Below, piece by piece: positions 6,861 to 7,298 of a stretch of DNA of 7,298 nucleotides. Each line of letters opens with the position of its first letter. Positions within the stretch are counted from its first letter, which is position 1. The notes beneath the pieces are model-generated. The model saw only the letters and a program-made list of their open reading frames with translations. It was not told the DNA's origin and made no database searches. This stretch comes from Pasteurellaceae bacterium (GTDB taxonomy: Bacteria > Pseudomonadota > Gammaproteobacteria > Enterobacterales > Pasteurellaceae), in NCBI GenBank assembly GCA_900756875.1, contig CAAELW010000151.1, positions 1 to 7,298 of the forward strand, read 5' to 3'. The position numbers were made by a program, and so were the translations under genes.

Positions 6861-7298
6861 ATGCGTAACTACATTAAAATTGGCGTAGCAGGCCCTGTTG
6901 GGGCAGGAAAAACCGCGTTAATTGAAAAACTGACTCGTGAAATGGCAAGCCATTATAGCGTGGCGGTGATCACTAACGATATTTATACCCAAGAAGATGC
7001 GGAATTTTTAACAAAAAATAGCCTACTTCCGCCTGAGCGAATTATGGGCGTGGAAACAGGCGGTTGCCCACATACGGCAATTCGTGAAGATGCGTCTATG
7101 AACTTAGAAGCAGTTGATGAAATGGTTGCTCGCTTTCCCGATGTAGAAATCGTCTTTATCGAATCTGGTGGTGATAACTTATCTGCCACTTTTAGCCCTG
7201 ATTTAGCTGATGTGACTATTTTCGTGATTGACGTTGCACAAGGCGAAAAAATCCCGCGTAAAGGCGGGCCAGGTATTACCCGTTCAGACTTATTAGTG
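6861..7298 (+). CDS. ureG: Urease accessory GTPase UreG, C-terminus cut by window edge
   Basis: UreG is a SIMIBI-class GTPase whose GTP hydrolysis drives nickel transfer into urease. The visible 146 codons (family length is about 205-225) contain the P-loop GPVGAGKT at residues 11-18 and the [12 protein letters not shown] stretch around 39-50. The metal-binding Cys69-Pro70-His71 of the CPH motif, which joins two UreG molecules through a nickel ion, sits in [36 protein letters not shown] follows at 101-117. The guanine-specificity motif would lie beyond the edge. The ATG follows AAGGA at 6851-6855 with a short 5-nt spacer. The reading frame is open to the last base. ureH/ureD is the expected next gene. 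Confidence 0.97.
   Translation, partial: MRNYIKIGVAGPVGAGKTALIEKLTREMASHYSVAVITNDIYTQEDAEFLTKNSLLPPERIMGVETGGCPHTAIREDASMNLEAVDEMVARFPDVEIVFIESGGDNLSATFSPDLADVTIFVIDVAQGEKIPRKGGPGITRSDLLV

Overview
The window looks like a chromosomal segment of a Haemophilus species (H. influenzae group; H. influenzae, H. haemolyticus and H. parainfluenzae cannot be separated here). Two things point there. The Haemophilus-type DNA uptake signal AAGTGCGGT occurs perfectly three times (21-29, 1050-1058 and 2530-2538, all on the minus strand). The groES-groEL pair also lies back to back with a ureABC-EFG cluster, the order I recall for H. influenzae Rd. No database could be searched, so the genus call rests on these features and on remembered sequences.

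Layout. Positions 1-1742, minus strand: chaperonin genes groES and groEL, groEL running off the left edge. Positions 1743-1911: a 169-bp divergent promoter region with a heat-shock-like groES promoter on one side and the start of the urease operon on the other. Positions 1912-4411, plus strand: urease structural genes ureA, ureB and ureC, with a palindrome-rich element between ureA and ureB. Positions 4449-5069: a glutathione S-transferase-family gene inside the urease cluster. Positions 5070-5540: a 471-bp gap filled by a three-unit tandem repeat array (5127-5507) that ends in two inverted 38-bp units. Positions 5541-7298: nickel-delivery chaperone genes ureE, ureF and ureG, ureG running off the right edge. 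A ureH/ureD gene is expected just beyond but is not visible.

How the genes work together. UreA, UreB and UreC form the urease apoenzyme, and UreC keeps every nickel-ligand and catalytic residue I can place. UreE (His-rich tail), UreF and the GTPase UreG, normally with UreH/UreD, insert nickel. The operon therefore looks functional. Urease makes ammonia, giving nitrogen and acid protection.

What stands out is the accessory material. One palindromic unit family recurs in two gaps of the operon in opposite arrangements, and an uncommon gst-like gene sits between the catalytic subunit and the maturation genes. I see no clearly new enzymatic system. The repeat family and the gst insertion are the items most worth following up.
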